In this document: positions 18,536 through 27,987 of the stretch, one piece after another
How the letters are laid out: every line of letters begins with the position of its first letter
How positions within the stretch are numbered: the stretch's first letter is position 1
Assembly: GCF_008000895.1 (NCBI RefSeq)
Contig: NZ_CP042823.1
Span: 2,818,001-2,882,000 of the forward strand
Source of the DNA: Methylobacterium sp. WL1
Lineage (GTDB): Bacteria; Pseudomonadota; Alphaproteobacteria; Rhizobiales; Beijerinckiaceae
DNA: 64,000 nucleotides
Direction: 5' to 3'
Program-made: the position numbers and the translations under genes
The notes under the pieces: generated by a model
Database searches by the model: none
Told to the model about the DNA's origin: nothing
Seen by the model: only the letters and a program-made list of their open reading frames with translations

Positions 18536-18937
18536 GGCGGGTTATCCGGTTGGATGGTTCATATCGCGACATCGATGGAATAACGGTCCTCGAACTGGGA
18601 GACGCCTCGACGGCGGAGCCCACGTCCGACATGGTATTCGTCTGGTGCCCTTCCGATGGGGCATTCAGGGGCAGTCGACCATGGGAAACGTGGAGGCCAG
18701 CATCGCGCGAACCGCATCCGGGTGGCGTATGGACCGGAGCCGTTTGAACTCGGTCACCCCCAGATGCGCCTCCTCTGTGCCGAGACGGCTGCCCAGGGTC
18801 TCGAAGCAGATGCGAGCTCGGTCCACTATGGCTGAGTTGGGTTGATGCAGTCGAAATCGGCAGCGAACGCGGATCGCGCTGCCGACCCGAGCAGCATGGC
18901 AATCGCGCGGGCCGTCGCCGGTGTGACGCGGATGACC
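18536..18937. other. Intergenic between the EamA and RND pump genes
   Basis: About 400 bases. A possible small minus-strand frame is listed separately. Nearby minus-strand frames include a short signal-peptide-like start (MARVIRVTPATARAIAML, from about 18955) running into a stop at about 18832, next to the small frame in another phase, so a broken exported-protein gene is possible here. Confidence 0.4.
18665..18826 (-). CDS. Possible small hypothetical protein or 3' gene remnant
   Basis: 53 codons from a GTG. It reads DRARICFETLGSRLGTEEAH, then a basic stretch and LASTFPMVDCP, with coding-like composition. No family recognised. It could instead be the tail of a gene that began with the signal-like segment near 18955 and was split by a frameshift. 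Confidence 0.3.
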   Translation of the reverse strand: MDRARICFETLGSRLGTEEAHLGVTEFKRLRSIRHPDAVRAMLASTFPMVDCP

Positions 18938-21900
18938 CTAGCCATCGGCGCTCGCCCGCTGATCGCCTTGCGTCGCCAATTCCGAGTGCCCGCTGTCGCG
19001 AGGTCGCCACGGAAAGCGGATATGCGCCAAATATGGATAGACGGCGGGCAGCACGATCAGGGTGAGCAGGGTGGCGGTGACAAGGCCGCCGATCACCACC
19101 GTCGCGAGCGGCCGCTGCACCTCGGCGCCGGCGCTCGACGACAGCGCCATCGGCAGGAAGCCAAGCGTCGCCACAAGCGCCGTCATCAGCACCGGCCGTA
19201 GGCGCATCTCGGCGGCCCGGGTCGCCGCCTCGCGTGGGTCGAGGCCGACGCGTTCGAGATCGCGGATGTAGCTCGTCAGCACGACGCCATTGAGGATGGC
19301 GATGCCGAAGGTGGCGATGAATCCAATCGCCGCCGAGATCGAGAACGGGAGCTCGCGGAGATACAGGGCGACGATGCCGCCGGTCGCGGCGACGGGCACG
19401 TTCAGGAAGATCAAGCCGGCCAGCCGGATGTCGCCGAACATCACCACGAGGAGCACGAGGATCGCGGCCATGGCCGCCGGCACCACGACGGAGAGCCGGC
19501 TCGTCGCCTCCTGAAGGTTCTGGAACTGCCCGCTCCACTGCAGCGAGTAGCGCGGCGGAAGGGAAACCTGCGCCTGGACAGCGGCTTGCGCGTCCCTCAC
19601 GAAGCTCTGGACGTCGCGGCCGCGAACGTTGGCCTGGACCGAGATCCGGCGCTGGAGCTTTTCCCGGCTGATCTGGGCCGGTCCCGTCGCCACGTCGACC
19701 GAGGCGACCAGCGAGAGCGGTACCAGCGCTTTTCCACTGCGCCCCACGGGCAGGTCGCGAATGCGGGCGATGTCGCTACGGTCGGCGGACTTCAGGCGGA
19801 CCACGATGTCGGTGATGGAGTTATCGTCGCCGTAGACCATGCCGGCGGTGCGGCCGCCGATGCTCTCCACCACGTCAAGGACGTCGCTGACGTTGATGCC
19901 GTAGCGGGCGGCCGCCGCCCGGTCGACCTGGATGGAGAGCGCCGGCATGCCAGCCTGGGCCTCGGCCTTGACGTCGGCCGCCCCCGAGACGCCGGAGACC
20001 GCGCGCACGATGGCGTCGGCCTTGTCCTTCAGGACCTTGAGGTCGTCGCCGTAGAGGCTGATCGCCACGTCGCCGCGCACGCCCTCCAGCAGGTCGTCCA
20101 TCCGCATCTGGATCGGCTGCGAGAACGCGTAGGACACCCCCGGCACCTCCGCGCGCAGACGCTTGTGGAGGGCGGCGACGAGACCCTCCTGGGTGTCGGC
20201 CGTCGTCCACGTCGACGGCTCGGCCAGCGTGATGAAGCTGTCGGTCGACTCGACGCCCATCGGATCGGTCGGGATCTCGGCGCTTCCCGTGAGGGACACG
20301 ACCCGCTTGACCTCCGGAAACGTTTTCAGGGTCTGCTCGATCCGGTGCATGACCTTGAGCGAGGCGTCGAGGTTGATGCCGGGCAGCTTCTCCGACGTGA
20401 TGACGATGGAGCCTTCCGAGAGCTTGGGCAGGAACTCGCCGCCCAGGCGCGTCGCTAGGAGGCAACTCCCGGCGAACAGGCCGAACGTCACCAGGACGGT
20501 GATCCCCGTGCGGCGCTCGGCCAGCCTCAGCACGGGCGTGTAGGCGCTGCGCGCCCAATGGACGAGGCGGGTCTCGCGCTCGCCGATCCCGGGTCCGGCC
20601 AACACGATGGCGGCGAGCGCCGGCATCAGCGTCATCGTCAGGACCAGCGAGCCGGCGAGCGCCAGGATCACGGTGAGCGCCATCGGCCGGAACATCTTGC
20701 CCGCGACCCCTTCGAGCGCGAGGATCGGCAGGTACACCATGATGATGATGGCGACCGCGAACAGGATCGGGCGCGCCACCTCGACGGTCGCCTTGCGGAT
20801 GACCTCCTCGGCCGGACGTTCCGGGTGCTCGCCGCGGGCGCGCAGGACGTTCTCGATCATCACCACGGCGCCGTCGACGATGAGGCCGAAGTCGATGGCG
20901 CCGAGGCTCATCAGGTTGCCCGACAGCCCGAACAGCCGCATCCCGGCGAACGCCATCAGCATCGACAGGGGGATCGCGGCCGCCACGACCAGGCCGGCCC
21001 GGAGGTTGCCGAGCAGCAGGAGCAGCACGACGATAACGAGTACCGCCCCCTCCATGAGGTTGTGCTCGACGGTGCGGATGGTCCGCGCCACCAGGGTGCT
21101 GCGGTCGTAATACGGCACGATGTCGACGCCCGGCGGCAACTGCGGGCGCAGGGCCTCGATGGTCTGCTTTACGGCCACGACCACGGCGCTGGCGTTCTCG
21201 CCCTGCTGCATCATGGCGATGCCGACGACGGTCTCGCCCGCCGCATCGTGCGTCACGGCGCCGAGCCGCACCTTCGGGGCTTCCACCACCTCGCCCAGGG
21301 TCGCGACCGTCACCGGAACGCCACCGGGGCCCGTGGTCACGACGATGTTGGCAAGGTCCTTCGTGTCCTTGGCGAGCCCAAGGCCGCGGATGACCTCCTG
21401 CTGGTCGTTGTGCTCGATGTAGGCGCCCCCGCGCGCGGCGTTGTTCTCGCCGAGCGCCGTGTAGACCTGGGCCATCGTGACGCCGTAGCGGTGCAGGCTC
21501 TCGGCGGCGATGCGAACCTCGTAGGTCGGCATCTGGCCGCCGTAGACGTTCACGTCGGCGATGCCGGGGGTCAGCTTGAGCTTCGGCGCGATGGTCCATT
21601 GCAGGATGCGCTTCAAGGCCATCGGCGAGTAGCCCGGGCCGCGCACCTCGAACTGGTAGATCTCGCCTAAGCCCGTCGCCATCGGCCCCATCTCGGGATC
21701 ACCGATGCCGGCCGGCATCATGGTCTTGGCCAAGGGCAGGCGCTGGAACACCTGCGAGCGCGCCTCGGTGATCGACATGGCGTCGTCGAAGGTGACGTAG
21801 ACGGCCGAGACGCCGTAGCGCGAGGTCGAGCGGATGCCCGACAGCCCCGGCGCCCCGGCCATGGCATTCTCGACGGGGAAGCTGACGAGGCGCTCGACCT

Positions 21901-22075
21901 CCAGCGGTCCCAGTCCCGGCGACAGGGTCAGGACCATCACCTGCTTCGGCGACACATCCGGCACCGCGTCGATGGACAGGCCTTCGAGGTTGACGATGCC
22001 GCCGACCGCGCCGGCGAGCGCCAGGATCAGGACGAGCCAGCGGCGGCGGATGAGGAGGGCGAACCAGGCGTTCAT
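18938..22075 (-). CDS. Heavy-metal RND efflux pump, CzcA type
   Basis: 1045 residues, full length. The TM4 motif LGAIDFGLIVDGAVVMIEN has the DFG and the Asp residues of the divalent-cation (HME1/HME3) pumps for Co, Zn, Cd or Ni, not the Cu/Ag form seen in cusA at 1036. The pore-domain element IQMRMDDLLEGVRGDVAI fits the same class. It lies 7 bases after its adaptor gene. The exact metal cannot be told from sequence. No CzcC-type outer-membrane channel gene is present, so it must borrow one. Confidence 0.92.
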   Translation of the reverse strand: MNAWFALLIRRRWLVLILALAGAVGGIVNLEGLSIDAVPDVSPKQVMVLTLSPGLGPLEVERLVSFPVENAMAGAPGLSGIRSTSRYGVSAVYVTFDDAMSITEARSQVFQRLPLAKTMMPAGIGDPEMGPMATGLGEIYQFEVRGPGYSPMALKRILQWTIAPKLKLTPGIADVNVYGGQMPTYEVRIAAESLHRYGVTMAQVYTALGENNAARGGAYIEHNDQQEVIRGLGLAKDTKDLANIVVTTGPGGVPVTVATLGEVVEAPKVRLGAVTHDAAGETVVGIAMMQQGENASAVVVAVKQTIEALRPQLPPGVDIVPYYDRSTLVARTIRTVEHNLMEGAVLVIVVLLLLLGNLRAGLVVAAAIPLSMLMAFAGMRLFGLSGNLMSLGAIDFGLIVDGAVVMIENVLRARGEHPERPAEEVIRKATVEVARPILFAVAIIIMVYLPILALEGVAGKMFRPMALTVILALAGSLVLTMTLMPALAAIVLAGPGIGERETRLVHWARSAYTPVLRLAERRTGITVLVTFGLFAGSCLLATRLGGEFLPKLSEGSIVITSEKLPGINLDASLKVMHRIEQTLKTFPEVKRVVSLTGSAEIPTDPMGVESTDSFITLAEPSTWTTADTQEGLVAALHKRLRAEVPGVSYAFSQPIQMRMDDLLEGVRGDVAISLYGDDLKVLKDKADAIVRAVSGVSGAADVKAEAQAGMPALSIQVDRAAAARYGINVSDVLDVVESIGGRTAGMVYGDDNSITDIVVRLKSADRSDIARIRDLPVGRSGKALVPLSLVASVDVATGPAQISREKLQRRISVQANVRGRDVQSFVRDAQAAVQAQVSLPPRYSLQWSGQFQNLQEATSRLSVVVPAAMAAILVLLVVMFGDIRLAGLIFLNVPVAATGGIVALYLRELPFSISAAIGFIATFGIAILNGVVLTSYIRDLERVGLDPREAATRAAEMRLRPVLMTALVATLGFLPMALSSSAGAEVQRPLATVVIGGLVTATLLTLIVLPAVYPYLAHIRFPWRPRDSGHSELATQGDQRASADG

Positions 22076-22082
22076 CGCGGCC

Positions 22083-23498
22083 TCAGTCCGTCGAGCCGAG
22101 GAGCGCGCGCATCAGGATGGCCTTGAGGCCGAAGCTTCCCTGCGTCGCCACCGTCTCACCCGCCGCCACGCCGGACGTCACCTCGACCCAGTCGGCACGC
22201 TGGATACCGAGCTTGAGGTCCCGTTTCTCGAAGCGGTCGTCGCCGGTTCGCACGAAGGCGATGGGGCCGCCCTCGGTCTGCTGGATCGCGGCGGCCGGAA
22301 CCGTGACGCCCTCGCGCCCGAGGTCGGCGGCGATCTCCACGGAGACGAACATGTTGGCGCGCAAGCTCCCATCGGGGTTGGCGATCTCGATGCGGGCCGG
22401 GGCGGTGTTGGTTATCGGGTCGATGGCGGCGTTGACCGAGCGCACCCGTCCCTCGAAGCACGGATGCGCCGTCACCGGGGCCTCGATGGTCGCCCGGTCG
22501 CCGGCCTTCACGGTGGCGATGTCGTGGCCGTAGAGATTGGCCAGGACCTGGATCTGCGACGGATCCGCCACGGTGAAGGCGTCGCGGTTGGTATCGACCA
22601 CCTCGCCCAGGGTGATCCCCGCCATCGTCACCACACCGTTGATCGGCGAGACGATGGCGCTGGTGCCAGGAGCCTCTCCGGGGGCCGGGGCGAGGCGCTC
22701 GTACTGCGCCCGGTAGAGGTCGACCTGCGATTTTGCGGACAGGGTCGCGGCATGCGCCTTGGCGAGCTCGACCTGCCGACGGTCGACCTCCGCTTGGGCG
22801 ACGCCGCCGATCCGGACAAGGTCGCTGCCGCGCTTGAGATTGATCTCAGCGACCTTCTCGGTGGCCTGGGCCTCGCCAAGGCTGGCCTGGGCGGCGGCGA
22901 GGCCGTTCCTGGCGTCGAGGACGCCGGAGGCATCGAGGGTGGCCAGCGTCTGCCCTACGCTCACCCGGTCGCCCGGCTGCACGGACAGGCTCAGGACCCG
23001 ACCCGAGGTGCGGGGCTTCAGGCGGGTGACCCGGCGCTCGTCGAAGGCGACCATGCCGGGGGTCCGCACGGGAAGGATGATCCGGCGGGTCTCGGATTGC
23101 CCGAACGACAGTCCGAGGCGGCCCTGGCCGTCGGCATCGAGCCGGACGACGTTGTCCTCTGTCGGCTGCTCGGAGGCGGCAGGGGTCGTCGTCGCGGCCT
23201 CGGGTGCCGAAGGCGCTAGGCCGACCGTCTGAAGAAGCGGTTCGACAAAAGGCCGGACAGCGTCGCGATACCACCACCCGCCCAGCACGAGCGCGGCCAG
23301 ACAAACGACCAGGGCCCACCGCGAACGACGACCAAACTTAGTGGATGCAGGACCGGGTGCCGCGGAGCTGATGGGTGCTGCCGTCGAGCCCGATCCATCG
23401 GCATTCGCCGACGTGCGCACACCGCCACGGTCGACGATCTCGGCATCGTCGGTCCCGGGCATGTCGGTCTCCGCCTCCCTCAGCACGGTGTCGTCCAC
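22083..23498 (-). CDS. CzcB-type RND periplasmic adaptor
   Basis: 471 residues. A long disordered N-terminal stretch (about 1-55) lies before a single membrane anchor (about 58-78, WALVVCLAALVLGGWWY). After it come a barrel-sandwich domain, a helical hairpin (AAQASLGEAQATEKVAEINL) and a beta-barrel ending with LGIQRADWVEVTSGVAAGE. It joins the CzcA-type pump to an outer-membrane channel. The N-terminal tail has no His-rich metal site. It is divergent from a two-component pair, with a near-palindrome TTAGAGCTGTTCTAA at 23505-23519 in the gap as a candidate operator. Confidence 0.9.
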   Translation of the reverse strand: MDDTVLREAETDMPGTDDAEIVDRGGVRTSANADGSGSTAAPISSAAPGPASTKFGRRSRWALVVCLAALVLGGWWYRDAVRPFVEPLLQTVGLAPSAPEAATTTPAASEQPTEDNVVRLDADGQGRLGLSFGQSETRRIILPVRTPGMVAFDERRVTRLKPRTSGRVLSLSVQPGDRVSVGQTLATLDASGVLDARNGLAAAQASLGEAQATEKVAEINLKRGSDLVRIGGVAQAEVDRRQVELAKAHAATLSAKSQVDLYRAQYERLAPAPGEAPGTSAIVSPINGVVTMAGITLGEVVDTNRDAFTVADPSQIQVLANLYGHDIATVKAGDRATIEAPVTAHPCFEGRVRSVNAAIDPITNTAPARIEIANPDGSLRANMFVSVEIAADLGREGVTVPAAAIQQTEGGPIAFVRTGDDRFEKRDLKLGIQRADWVEVTSGVAAGETVATQGSFGLKAILMRALLGSTD

Positions 23499-23636
23499 AT
23501 CAGATTAGAGCTGTTCTAAGACATAGAGCGGGCGACCAAACCTGCCATTAAATTCGCGTTCACACTCGTGGCCTTGGGGCCGGTCACGAACCACATCAGC
23601 GGCGGGGCAGGGGCGTGAGCCCGGGAGTGAACCGGG

Positions 23637-24314
23637 TTGGCGAAGCTGCTGCTGATCGAGGACGACGCCGAGACGGCCGAGGAGATCCTCGCCGACCTGC
23701 GCGGGCGCGGGCATGCCGTGGAATGGGCCGCCACCGGGCCGGAGGGCGCCGCCGGCGCGCGAACGGGCTGCTGGGACGCCATCGTCCTTGACCGGATGCT
23801 TCCGGGCCTGGACGGGCTCACGTTGTTGCGCGACCTGCGGGGAACCGGCGACCGCACGCCCGCGCTGGTCCTGAGCGCACTCGGCGACGTCGACGAGCGC
23901 ATCCGCGGCCTGCGCGCCGGCGGCGACGACTATCTCGGCAAGCCCTTCGTCCTCGCCGAACTCGCGGCCCGAATCGAGGCCTTGCTGCGGCGGCCGACGG
24001 ACTCCCGCGAGACGGTGCTCAGGGTAGGGACACTGGAGCTCGACCTCATCGCCGGCACCGGTCGCAGGAGCCTGCGCGACCTCGACCTTCTGCCGCGCGA
24101 GCTCAAGCTCCTCGAATACCTCATGCGGCGGCCGGGGCAGGTCGTGACGCGGGCGATGATGTTCGAGCAGGTCTGGAACTACCGCTTTGCGCCCAAGTCC
24201 AACGTCATCGACGTCCATGTCGGCCGCCTGCGCAGGAAGCTTGAGGCCGAAGGCGAGCCGCTGCTGATCCACAACGTCCGGGGAGAGGGCTTCACCCTGA
24301 TCCCCGATGTCTAG
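23637..24314 (+). CDS. OmpR-family response regulator, metal-response type
   Basis: 225 residues. The receiver has IEDD, the Asp in IVLDRMLPGLDG (about residue 52) and the Lys in YLGKPFVLAEL. The winged-helix domain has NVIDVHVGRLRRKLEAEG and GEGFTLIPD, as in CzcR/CopR-like regulators. The start is a TTG (LAKLLLIEDD); no ATG is available at the family N-terminus. The kinase start overlaps its end by 8 bp. Divergent from the Czc-type pump, which it probably activates. Confidence 0.9.
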   Translation: MAKLLLIEDDAETAEEILADLRGRGHAVEWAATGPEGAAGARTGCWDAIVLDRMLPGLDGLTLLRDLRGTGDRTPALVLSALGDVDERIRGLRAGGDDYLGKPFVLAELAARIEALLRRPTDSRETVLRVGTLELDLIAGTGRRSLRDLDLLPRELKLLEYLMRRPGQVVTRAMMFEQVWNYRFAPKSNVIDVHVGRLRRKLEAEGEPLLIHNVRGEGFTLIPDV

Positions 24315-25686
24315 GCTCGTCCGCTCCTTTGCGTTCCGGTGGGCGCTGGGCATCGCACTGTGGTCGACGCTGCTCTCGCTGCTGCTTTTCGCCTTCGTGT
24401 ACTGGCAGACCGCAGCGTTCATGCAGGACGAGCTTGCTCAGGTCCTGCGCCACGAGGCCCGGTACGCCTCCGGCGACCCGGCCAAGGCGGCCGCTCGCAT
24501 CGAGACGTGGGTCAGCGAGGACCTGCACAGCGTCCACTTCGCCGGCCTGTTTGGGGCGGATGGCCGCAAGCTTGCCGGCAACCTCGATGTCCGCCCACCG
24601 GAGCTGCCCCTCGACGGCGAGGTCCACCGGATCGGTACGCAGGTGGCCATCGCGGGCCGGCGCCTGCACGAGGAGGTCTGGTCGGCCGCCCGCTCCCTAG
24701 AGGACGGGACCGTGGTGGTCGTGGCCCACGACACCGACGAGATCGACCGCGCCAAGGCCACGGTGATCCGGGCGCTCGGCCTCGCCCTCGTCCCGACCCT
24801 GGCCTTCTCCGTCCTCGGCGGCGTCCTGCTCGCCGGACGCGCTCGGCGACGCTTGGCATCCACGGAGGCGGCGGTCGCGCAGGTGATGCGGGGTGACTTG
24901 CGCCAGCGCCTGCCGGTCGGCGAAGCCGGGGACGAATTCGACCGACTAGCACGGGACGTCAACGGCATGCTCGACGAGATCGAGCGCCTTATGGAGGAAG
25001 TGCGCGGAGTGGGTGACGCCGTCGCCCACGATCTCCGGACGCCGCTCACGCGCCTGAGGCTGCGTCTGGAGCGAGGCCGCGATCAAGCCCGCGACATCGA
25101 GGAACTGCGCCAGGCGGTGGACCAAGGCCTGATCTGGATCGACCAGACGCTTGAGATGGTGACGGCGGTCCTGCGCATCGGCGAGATCGAACACGGACGG
25201 CGCTGCGCCGCCTTCGGGCCAGTCGACCTAGGGCTCGTGGTGAGCGAGGCCGCGGAGTTGTTCGAACCCTTGGCCGACGAGAAGGGGATCGCCCTCGGCA
25301 TCGGCATCGCGGAGGGATCGTCCGTGGTTCGGGGCGACCGCAGCCTCATCTTCGAGGCGGTCTCGAACCTTCTCGACAACGCGATCAAGTTCACGCCGAC
25401 CGGGGGCCGCGTTCGGATCGATCTCGCCTGGCGCGACGGCGTCGCCGTGGTGTCCGTGGAGGACACGGGACCGGGCATCGCCGCAGGCGAACGCGACCAC
25501 GTCTTCAAGCGGTTCTATCGTACGGAACGTGCCCGACAGACGCAGGGAAACGGGCTGGGCCTCGGCCTCGTGGTAGCCATTGCCAAGCTGCACGGATTTA
25601 CCCTCACCGTCGGCGACGGTCCCCTCGGTGGATGTCGCTTCGAGATGGCGTGCCCTACGGCGGGACCCCGTCCGATAATACGGTAA
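24307..25686 (+). CDS. Sensor histidine kinase
   Basis: 459 residues. TM1 at about 12-34, a periplasmic sensor of about 120 residues, TM2 at about 155-175, HAMP, an H-box (AVAHDLRTPLTRLR), an N-box (NLLDNAIKFTP) and G-boxes (DTGPGIAAGE and GNGLGLGLVVA). Complete. With the regulator it forms the sensor pair for the divergent RND pump. The sensor region contains VSEDLHSVHFAG with His residues, but no obvious metal cluster. Signal inferred as divalent metal. Confidence 0.9.
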   Translation: MSRLVRSFAFRWALGIALWSTLLSLLLFAFVYWQTAAFMQDELAQVLRHEARYASGDPAKAAARIETWVSEDLHSVHFAGLFGADGRKLAGNLDVRPPELPLDGEVHRIGTQVAIAGRRLHEEVWSAARSLEDGTVVVVAHDTDEIDRAKATVIRALGLALVPTLAFSVLGGVLLAGRARRRLASTEAAVAQVMRGDLRQRLPVGEAGDEFDRLARDVNGMLDEIERLMEEVRGVGDAVAHDLRTPLTRLRLRLERGRDQARDIEELRQAVDQGLIWIDQTLEMVTAVLRIGEIEHGRRCAAFGPVDLGLVVSEAAELFEPLADEKGIALGIGIAEGSSVVRGDRSLIFEAVSNLLDNAIKFTPTGGRVRIDLAWRDGVAVVSVEDTGPGIAAGERDHVFKRFYRTERARQTQGNGLGLGLVVAIAKLHGFTLTVGDGPLGGCRFEMACPTAGPRPIIR

Positions 25687-25745
25687 TGCGGGGCAGTTGC
25701 AGATCTTCAGTACCGCACCCGGGCTCTACCACTGAAGGTCTCCAA

Positions 25746-25770
25746 AGGGTGGGGAGCCGAAACCCACCCT
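25746..25770 (+). terminator. Hairpin after the kinase gene
   Basis: Arms AGGGTGGG and CCCACCCT with a 9-base loop, 60 bases after the kinase stop. No U-tract follows, so it may be a weak or Rho-assisted terminator. It also lies past the end of the converging YVTN gene. Confidence 0.35.
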
Positions 25771-25917
25771 ACGCCCTGAAGCAGACGTTCTGCATCCGAC
25801 CCAACTACGCCATAGAAGCGGGCTGACGCTGTTCTCGAAAGCAGACATCGAGGCTGGGCTCGCGTCACGGAGGCATTGTTTGAGATGTTCGCCTTCCGGA
25901 CTGGCGACACCGCTCGA

Positions 25918-27354
25918 TTAATCCGTGATCTGCACCTGCTCGACGCCGCCGAGTTTGCCGGGCTTGCCCGCCGCGACCACGAGGTAACGGCGGCTCGGGC
26001 CGGCGTCCTTGCGGGTGACTTGCCGGATCGGGCCGATCGCGTTGACGATGGCCGCGCCGGCCGGGTTGGTGGTGAAGGCGGCGAGTGGCTCCAGGCCGGT
26101 CGCGCCCTTCGGATCTGCGGACAGCGCCAGCACGAACGGCATCTTCGGCGCCAGTCCCGTGATCGCGGCCTGCAGCGTCTGCAGCACGCCCTGGTCGAAC
26201 AGGGTGACCTGCGTCGCCGGCTTGCCGTCGCTGCCCGCGAGCGTCAGCGCACTGGTCTGGCCTGCGGCCCCCAGCGGCTGGAGGTTTTGCATTCCGTCGC
26301 CCTCCGGCACGGCGTTCGGGACGTAGGCGACGCCCTGCGGACCCTGCCCGATCGGCACCTCGGCGATCACCGTGTTCGACGCGGTGTCGATCACCGCGGC
26401 CTTGTCGGCGTTCTCCAGGCCGACATAGACGCGGCTGCCGTCGCCCGAGGGCCAGAGCCCGTGCGGCAGGGCGCCGGTCGGGATCGTTGCGAGCTGGGAG
26501 AAATCGTCGGTGCGGAACACCTTGACCTGGTTCAGGCCGCCAATCGTCACGTAGGCGAACTGGCCGGCCTTGGTCGAGACGATGTTGACGTGGTTGGTGA
26601 TCGGCCCGGTCTCGATCGTCTTCAGCGGCGCGAATGGCGGACGCGCCGAAAACACCTGGGTCCGGCCGACATCCTTGAGGGTGAACCACACCTGCTTGCC
26701 GTCCGGCGTGGCGGCGATGTCGGGGCAGAACGGACTCTCCTGCTTCACGCGGCCGACGATGGCGTGGGTCTTGGTGTCGATGACGACGGTCTCGGGGCTG
26801 AAGCTGGAGCAGACGTAACCGTAGGTGCCGTCCGGCGAGAAGATCGTCATGCCCGGCCCGTTCGGTACGGTGATCCGGCGGGTCTCCATGGCGGTCGCGG
26901 CATCGAGCACGGCGATATAGTCCTCGCCGCGCACGCTCACCCAGACCTCTCGGCCGTCCGGCGTGAAGAAGGCTTCGTGCGGCGAGCGGCCGACATAGGC
27001 GGTGTGGCGGACCGCGTTGGTCGCCGTGTCGATGAAGCTCACGGAGTTCGAACCGATCGAGACCGCGAGCAGGGTCCTGTGGTCCGGCGAGAAGCCCATG
27101 CCGTGAACCAGAAGCTGCCCGCGATAGAGCGGGCTCAGGTTTGTCGGCGTCGGGTCGCCGAGCCGGATCACCCCGAGCAGGGTGTTGGCGGCGGGATCGA
27201 CCACAGAGACCGTATTGGAGAACTGATCGGAGGTGTAGAACCGGTCTTTGCTGCTGATGGGCACGTCGGGCGCCGAGGCGGGGCCTGGAGCCTGCCCGGC
27301 GAAGGCCGAGCCGGAGAGCAGCACAAGGGCGAGAACGGTCAGGGCGGTCTTCAT
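25918..27354 (-). CDS. YVTN-repeat beta-propeller protein, exported
   Basis: 478 residues. A signal peptide (1-20, ending SGSAFAGQ) is followed by seven or so blades of the 40-residue YVTN/cytochrome-d1-like repeat (for example FYTSDQFSNTVSVVDPAANT and VYVGLENADKAAVIDTASNT). The last 130 residues are less repeat-like. Such periplasmic propellers often sit with redox enzymes; no catalytic residues are seen. It is coupled to the DUF305 gene (4-bp overlap) and is under a motif shared with the sulfite genes. Confidence 0.82.
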   Translation of the reverse strand: MKTALTVLALVLLSGSAFAGQAPGPASAPDVPISSKDRFYTSDQFSNTVSVVDPAANTLLGVIRLGDPTPTNLSPLYRGQLLVHGMGFSPDHRTLLAVSIGSNSVSFIDTATNAVRHTAYVGRSPHEAFFTPDGREVWVSVRGEDYIAVLDAATAMETRRITVPNGPGMTIFSPDGTYGYVCSSFSPETVVIDTKTHAIVGRVKQESPFCPDIAATPDGKQVWFTLKDVGRTQVFSARPPFAPLKTIETGPITNHVNIVSTKAGQFAYVTIGGLNQVKVFRTDDFSQLATIPTGALPHGLWPSGDGSRVYVGLENADKAAVIDTASNTVIAEVPIGQGPQGVAYVPNAVPEGDGMQNLQPLGAAGQTSALTLAGSDGKPATQVTLFDQGVLQTLQAAITGLAPKMPFVLALSADPKGATGLEPLAAFTTNPAGAAIVNAIGPIRQVTRKDAGPSRRYLVVAAGKPGKLGGVEQVQITD

Positions 27355-27806
27355 CGGCGGTGCTCCGAAGGCATCTCGGCGGCAGGTGCCGCGCCATGGT
27401 GGTGAACGGGAGGGGCGCCGGCGGCCCGACCCGGCATCGCGAGGCGATCGGCGAGCGCGCGGCGCATCACATCGATCTCCTGGCCCTGCTCGACGACGAT
27501 CCCCTGCGCGAGGCGGCGCAGGACCGGATCCTCGCCGTGGAGCAGCTCCGCCTTCGCCATCGCGATCGCGCCTTCGTGGTGCGGGATCATCATCGCGGCG
27601 AAGTCGCGGTCGGGGTCGCCCGAGGGCGGGACCATCATGTCGGCATGCATCTGCGCCATCGACTGCGCCATCATCGCGTCGAAGGACGCAGACGGAGCTG
27701 CCGCTGGCTCGGTGGCGGCCAAGGTCGGGCGCATCATCATCCGGCCGCCGACGAGGCCGCTCGCCATCAGCGCCGCCGTCACGGCAAATCCCAGTGCTCC
27801 GCGCAT
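27351..27806 (-). CDS. DUF305 protein, exported, Met/His-rich
   Basis: 151 residues. An N-terminal signal/anchor helix and a DUF305 domain with MMIPHHEGAIAMAKAEL (about residues 72-88), then a His-rich tail (PPVHHHGAAPAAEMPSEH). Ferritin-like DUF305 proteins are often tied to copper or metal stress; the many Met and His residues fit metal binding. It is the first gene of a two-gene unit with the YVTN propeller, 33 bases after the candidate ECF promoter at 27839-27864. Confidence 0.82.
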   Translation of the reverse strand: MRGALGFAVTAALMASGLVGGRMMMRPTLAATEPAAAPSASFDAMMAQSMAQMHADMMVPPSGDPDRDFAAMMIPHHEGAIAMAKAELLHGEDPVLRRLAQGIVVEQGQEIDVMRRALADRLAMPGRAAGAPPVHHHGAAPAAEMPSEHRR

Positions 27807-27838
27807 GCGGCTTCCTTTTGATCCGGTGTCGATGGGAA

Positions 27839-27864
27839 GGATGCCTGGGGCGCGGCTTTATTCC
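27839..27864 (-). promoter_or_regulatory. Candidate ECF sigma promoter before DUF305
   Basis: On the minus strand: GGAATAAA, 12 bases, GCATCC. Element and spacing match the sites at 27922, 33253 and 34972. The start codon is 33 bases downstream. Confidence 0.7.
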
Positions 27865-27921
27865 GCGGATGTGGCTGAGAGCCCGTTCACGCCTTCGTGA
27901 TCTGTCGTCGAGAAGACGCGT

Positions 27922-27947
27922 GGAATAGAGGCGCCTCTTCGGCATCC
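27922..27947 (+). promoter_or_regulatory. Candidate ECF sigma promoter before the sigma-factor operon
   Basis: GGAATAGA, 12 bases, GCATCC, 41 bases before the start of 27988. Placed here it would make the ECF sigma factor control its own operon. Confidence 0.7.
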
Positions 27948-27987
27948 CTCCCGATGCGGTCATGCTCGACCGCGGGAGACCTCACCC

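Noticed and set aside
25876..27405. 509-residue plus-strand frame opposite the YVTN gene
   Set aside because: Antisense shadow; the minus-strand frame has a signal peptide and repeats.
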